Of a stretch of DNA of 15,482 nt, positions 13,464 to 15,482 are shown piece by piece. The notes under the pieces were generated by a model that did no database searches, was not told where the DNA came from, and saw only the letters and a program-made list of their open reading frames with translations. Every line of letters starts with the position of its first letter. The first letter of the stretch is position 1. The stretch spans positions 1-15,482 of the forward strand of contig JAFZJT010000084.1 in the NCBI GenBank assembly GCA_017553815.1, written 5' to 3'. A program made the translations under genes and the position numbers. This DNA comes from Clostridia bacterium (GTDB taxonomy: Bacteria; Bacillota_A; Clostridia; Christensenellales; CAG-138).

Positions 13464-14246
13464 TTACTTTTTGCGAAGAATATCGAGCGTGTGATGCGAT
13501 GCTCCGATAAGATCCTGCCGCTCGCAGATCGTGAAATGGTATACCAACCATTTTTCAAAGGTCGCTTCGTCCATTTCGTCGACGAAGTCGCGCATATAAT
13601 TGGTCGCGCCGTCGGTCGCAACGAGCTTCAGCCTTTCAACGGGCAGCTCCGCGTCAAGCGCCGCTATCTCCTCGGTGCGCACCATTTCAAAGATATCCTT
13701 TGCTTCGCTGATGCAGTGCCAATCCTCGGTCAGCATATTGTTTTCAAGCACGGTGTTAAGACCCTTCTGCCGGAAAACATAGCTTATGATCGTCGCCTCG
13801 TTCATGCAGTATGCAACCATTATCACGCCGCCGGGCTTTGTAACGCGAACAGCCTCGGATAGCGCGCGAAGCTTATCCTCGCGGGTGTAGAGATGATACA
13901 TGGGCCCAAGCAGCATCGTAAGATCGTAGGCATTATCCGAGAGCGCGGAGAGGTCAAGCGCATCGCCCTGAAATGCCGTTATCGGTTCGCTGCCGTCAAG
14001 CTTTCCCCGCAGTATCTCAAGATTATGCGCAACGAGTTCCACCGCTGTCACGCTGAAGCCCTGCTTTGCGAGCGTAACGCTGTATCTGCCCGTGCCCGCG
14101 CCCACCTCGAGTATCCTCGGCTCGGTGATATCGTCGAGGTACTCATTGATGTATTTCATAGTGGTGAGGTAGTCGACCTGACCGTGCTTGGAAAGCAGCC
14201 TGCCGTCCTCATCTCTGTTTGCGTAGTAGTCGCTAAGAAAACTCAT
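13464..14246 (-). CDS. Class I SAM-dependent methyltransferase, substrate unknown
   Basis: This 260-residue protein has a Methyltransf_11/25-type Rossmann core: motif I ILEVGAGTGRYS (45-56), the acidic end of strand 2 at AVELV (68-72), motif II-like FQGDALDLSAL (92-102), YDLTMLLGPMYHLY (a motif IV equivalent, about 107-120) and LRALSEAVRVTKPGGVIMV (the post-motif segment). The N-terminal YYANRDEDGRLLSKHGQVDYLTTMKYI helix and the C-terminal 90 residues, which include FEKWLVYHFTICERQDLIGASHH, are typical of a Firmicute subgroup annotated only as class I methyltransferase. AGGGGGTG precedes the ATG at a good distance. It is monocistronic, divergent from trpS, with its own promoter and terminator. 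The substrate, small molecule or macromolecule, cannot be told. Confidence 0.88.
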   Translation of the reverse strand: MSFLSDYYANRDEDGRLLSKHGQVDYLTTMKYINEYLDDITEPRILEVGAGTGRYSVTLAKQGFSVTAVELVAHNLEILRGKLDGSEPITAFQGDALDLSALSDNAYDLTMLLGPMYHLYTREDKLRALSEAVRVTKPGGVIMVAYCMNEATIISYVFRQKGLNTVLENNMLTEDWHCISEAKDIFEMVRTEEIAALDAELPVERLKLVATDGATNYMRDFVDEMDEATFEKWLVYHFTICERQDLIGASHHTLDILRKK

Positions 14247-14279
14247 TTTTGCACCCCCTAAAAGCGGATATTGAAAGCA

Positions 14280-14308
14280 ATTATACCATCGTTTCGCCTC
14301 GGTTTCAA
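14280..14308 (-). promoter_or_regulatory. Methyltransferase gene promoter
   Basis: On the minus strand TTGAAA (14303-14308) and TATAAT (14280-14285) are spaced by 17 bp, with TGG before the -10. The layout is the same as the deoD promoter. Confidence 0.88.
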
Positions 14309-14371
14309 TGAATACTTCCTATCCATGATAATATATTTAAAAACGGGCGGTTTATCTCCGCTCTTTTGTGC

Positions 14372-14377
14372 TATAAT
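14372..14377 (+). promoter_or_regulatory. trpS extended -10 promoter
   Basis: TGCTATAAT gives a perfect -10 with the TGN extension; no good -35 is seen. The predicted leader is only about 28 nt, which leaves no room for a T-box riboswitch such as often controls trpS in Firmicutes. Confidence 0.7.
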
Positions 14378-14411
14378 TACAGCATTATTATTTAAGAAGG
14401 AGGGTCTTTGT

Positions 14412-15401
14412 ATGGAAAAGAAGATCATTCTAAGCGGCATCAAGCCGACGGGTATTCCCACACTTGGCAACTACATAGGGGCTCTCCGCAACTGGCGCGA
14501 GATGCAGCAGGACGACAAGTATTGCTATTATATGGTTGCGGATCTTCACGCGCTGACCGTTCGCAACGATCCCAAGGAGCTTCGCGAGCAAACGCGCTCA
14601 ATGGCCGCCTTGCTCATCGCCTGCGGCATCGATCCGGAGCGCTCGCCGCTCTTCATCCAGAGCCATGTGCATCAGCATGCGGAGCTGAGCTGGCTGCTCG
14701 GCTGCACGACCTATATGGGCGAATTGAACCGCATGACGCAGTTCAAGGATAAAGCCCAGAAGCATTCCGATAATATCAACGCGGGTCTCTATACCTATCC
14801 CGTGCTTATGGCGGCGGATATCCTCATCTACGGCGCGGATATGGTGCCCGTTGGCGACGACCAGAAGCAGCATGTCGAGCTTGCTCGCAATATCGCCATC
14901 CGCTTCAACAACGCCTTCGGCGAGACCTTCGTCGTGCCCGAGCCCGTCATGCCCAAATTCGGCGCAAGGATAATGGGACATCAGGATCCCGAGCCTAAGA
15001 GGAGCAAGCCCGACACGAACCCCACCGGCTATATCTCCATGCTGGACGAACCCGCCGTTATCATGAAGAAGTTCAAAAAGGCAGTTACCGACTGTGAGCC
15101 CACCATCGCATACGCCGAGGGCCGCTACGGCTGCAACAACCTTCTGACCATCTACTGCGCCTGCACGGGCAAGAATATGGATGAAGCCGTCAAGGAATTC
15201 GATGGCGCGGGCTACGGCAAGCTCAAGGTCGCAGTCGCCGAGGCCGTTATAGCCGAGATAGAGCCCATCCAGGCTGTCTATAAGCGCTATATGGACGACG
15301 AGGCCGAGCTCGACCGAATAGTTAAGAAGGGCGCCGAGCAGGCAGGGGAGAGGGCGCAGCTTACGCTCGATAAGGCGTATAGGGCTGTAGGACTCAGATA
15401 A
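14412..15401 (+). CDS. trpS: Tryptophanyl-tRNA synthetase
   Basis: This 329-residue class I synthetase charges tRNA-Trp with tryptophan. It has the bacterial TrpRS length and marks: SGIKPTGIPTLGNYIGAL (8-25, the HIGH-equivalent with Thr17-Leu-Gly-Asn), YMVADLHALT (40-49), MAADILIYGADMVPVGDDQ (133-151, with the tryptophan-reading Asp and GDDQ), and the KMSKS position, here KRSKP (196-200), which keeps both lysines and the middle Ser but changes Met to Arg and the last Ser to Pro. The frame is open upstream to 14271, but that stretch contains the promoter; AAGGAGGG 7 nt before 14412 fixes the start. It is monocistronic, divergent from the methyltransferase gene, and has no T-box. A hairpin follows the stop. 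Confidence 0.95.
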   Translation: MEKKIILSGIKPTGIPTLGNYIGALRNWREMQQDDKYCYYMVADLHALTVRNDPKELREQTRSMAALLIACGIDPERSPLFIQSHVHQHAELSWLLGCTTYMGELNRMTQFKDKAQKHSDNINAGLYTYPVLMAADILIYGADMVPVGDDQKQHVELARNIAIRFNNAFGETFVVPEPVMPKFGARIMGHQDPEPKRSKPDTNPTGYISMLDEPAVIMKKFKKAVTDCEPTIAYAEGRYGCNNLLTIYCACTGKNMDEAVKEFDGAGYGKLKVAVAEAVIAEIEPIQAVYKRYMDDEAELDRIVKKGAEQAGERAQLTLDKAYRAVGLR

Positions 15402-15426
15402 GATTTACAATAGCTTTAATAAACCA

Positions 15427-15458
15427 AACGGACTTTGAGGCTCTCCCCAAAGTCCGTT
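15427..15458 (+). terminator. Hairpin after trpS, probable terminator
   Basis: A 10-bp perfect stem, AACGGACTTT (15427-15436) with AAAGTCCGTT (15449-15458). No real T run follows on the + strand (GTCCTATAAT), so rho-independent strength is doubtful; it may serve a gene beyond the window as well. Confidence 0.6.
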
Positions 15459-15482
15459 GTCCTATAATCAATTAGTATTTCT

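Noticed and set aside
14271..14411. A 47-codon N-terminal extension of trpS
   Set aside because: It runs through the trpS promoter and the methyltransferase promoter region, and the strong ribosome-binding site is at the downstream ATG.
14378..14411. T-box riboswitch before trpS
   Set aside because: The predicted leader is about 28 nt, and no specifier loop or T-box sequence is present.
1..15482. CRISPR array, insertion sequence or rRNA
   Set aside because: No regularly spaced repeats, transposase genes, terminal inverted repeats or rRNA sequence were seen.

Overview
The window looks like a chromosomal segment of a Gram-positive, low-to-mid GC Clostridia-type Firmicute. The signs are strong Shine-Dalgarno sites (GGAGG-type), consensus or TGN-extended -10 promoters, a yicC-gmk-rpoZ-priA cluster of the Bacillus/Clostridium type, a free-standing CarD regulator, a short S21 protein and a bacterial M20 peptidase. 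No species can be named from the sequence alone.

Layout. (1) Positions 1 to about 1320 are visibly AT-richer than the rest and hold a small accessory cassette on the + strand: the end of an unrecognised gene, a NADAR-family gene overlapping it by 4 bp, and a HicB-like gene with no HicA partner. It is followed by a terminator-like hairpin, a pair of 10-bp direct repeats and a 12-bp perfect palindrome. The region stops exactly at the 3' half of a tRNA-Arg(CCU) (1322-1366). That half-tRNA keeps its anticodon loop, T-arm, acceptor strand, CCA and terminator but has no 5' half. The best reading is one end of an integrated mobile element or island whose att site lies in the tRNA anticodon loop. (2) Positions 1404-1719 hold what looks like a decayed minus-strand gene. 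It is followed by an M20 peptidase (+), which runs convergently into (3) a minus-strand housekeeping operon, yicC-gmk-rpoZ-priA (7007 down to 2861). (4) rpsU (minus strand, 56 aa) has its own consensus promoter and terminator, and is divergent from (5) deoD-carD (+). (6) A sirtuin (minus) is divergent from (7) an aminotransferase-tdh-kbl operon (+) with a full-consensus promoter. (8) A SAM methyltransferase (minus) is divergent from trpS (+).

How the genes work together. yicC, gmk, rpoZ and priA cover RNA turnover, GDP supply, RNA polymerase assembly and replication restart. The tdh-kbl pair turns threonine into glycine and acetyl-CoA, with a PLP aminotransferase in the same transcription unit. 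The housekeeping part is ordinary. The part most worth following is the left accessory end: a NADAR protein (ADP-ribose-linked chemistry) translationally coupled to an unknown aromatic-rich protein, next to an orphan HicB-like protein at a tRNA att site. Most of that element lies outside the window to the left, so its system cannot be fully described here.
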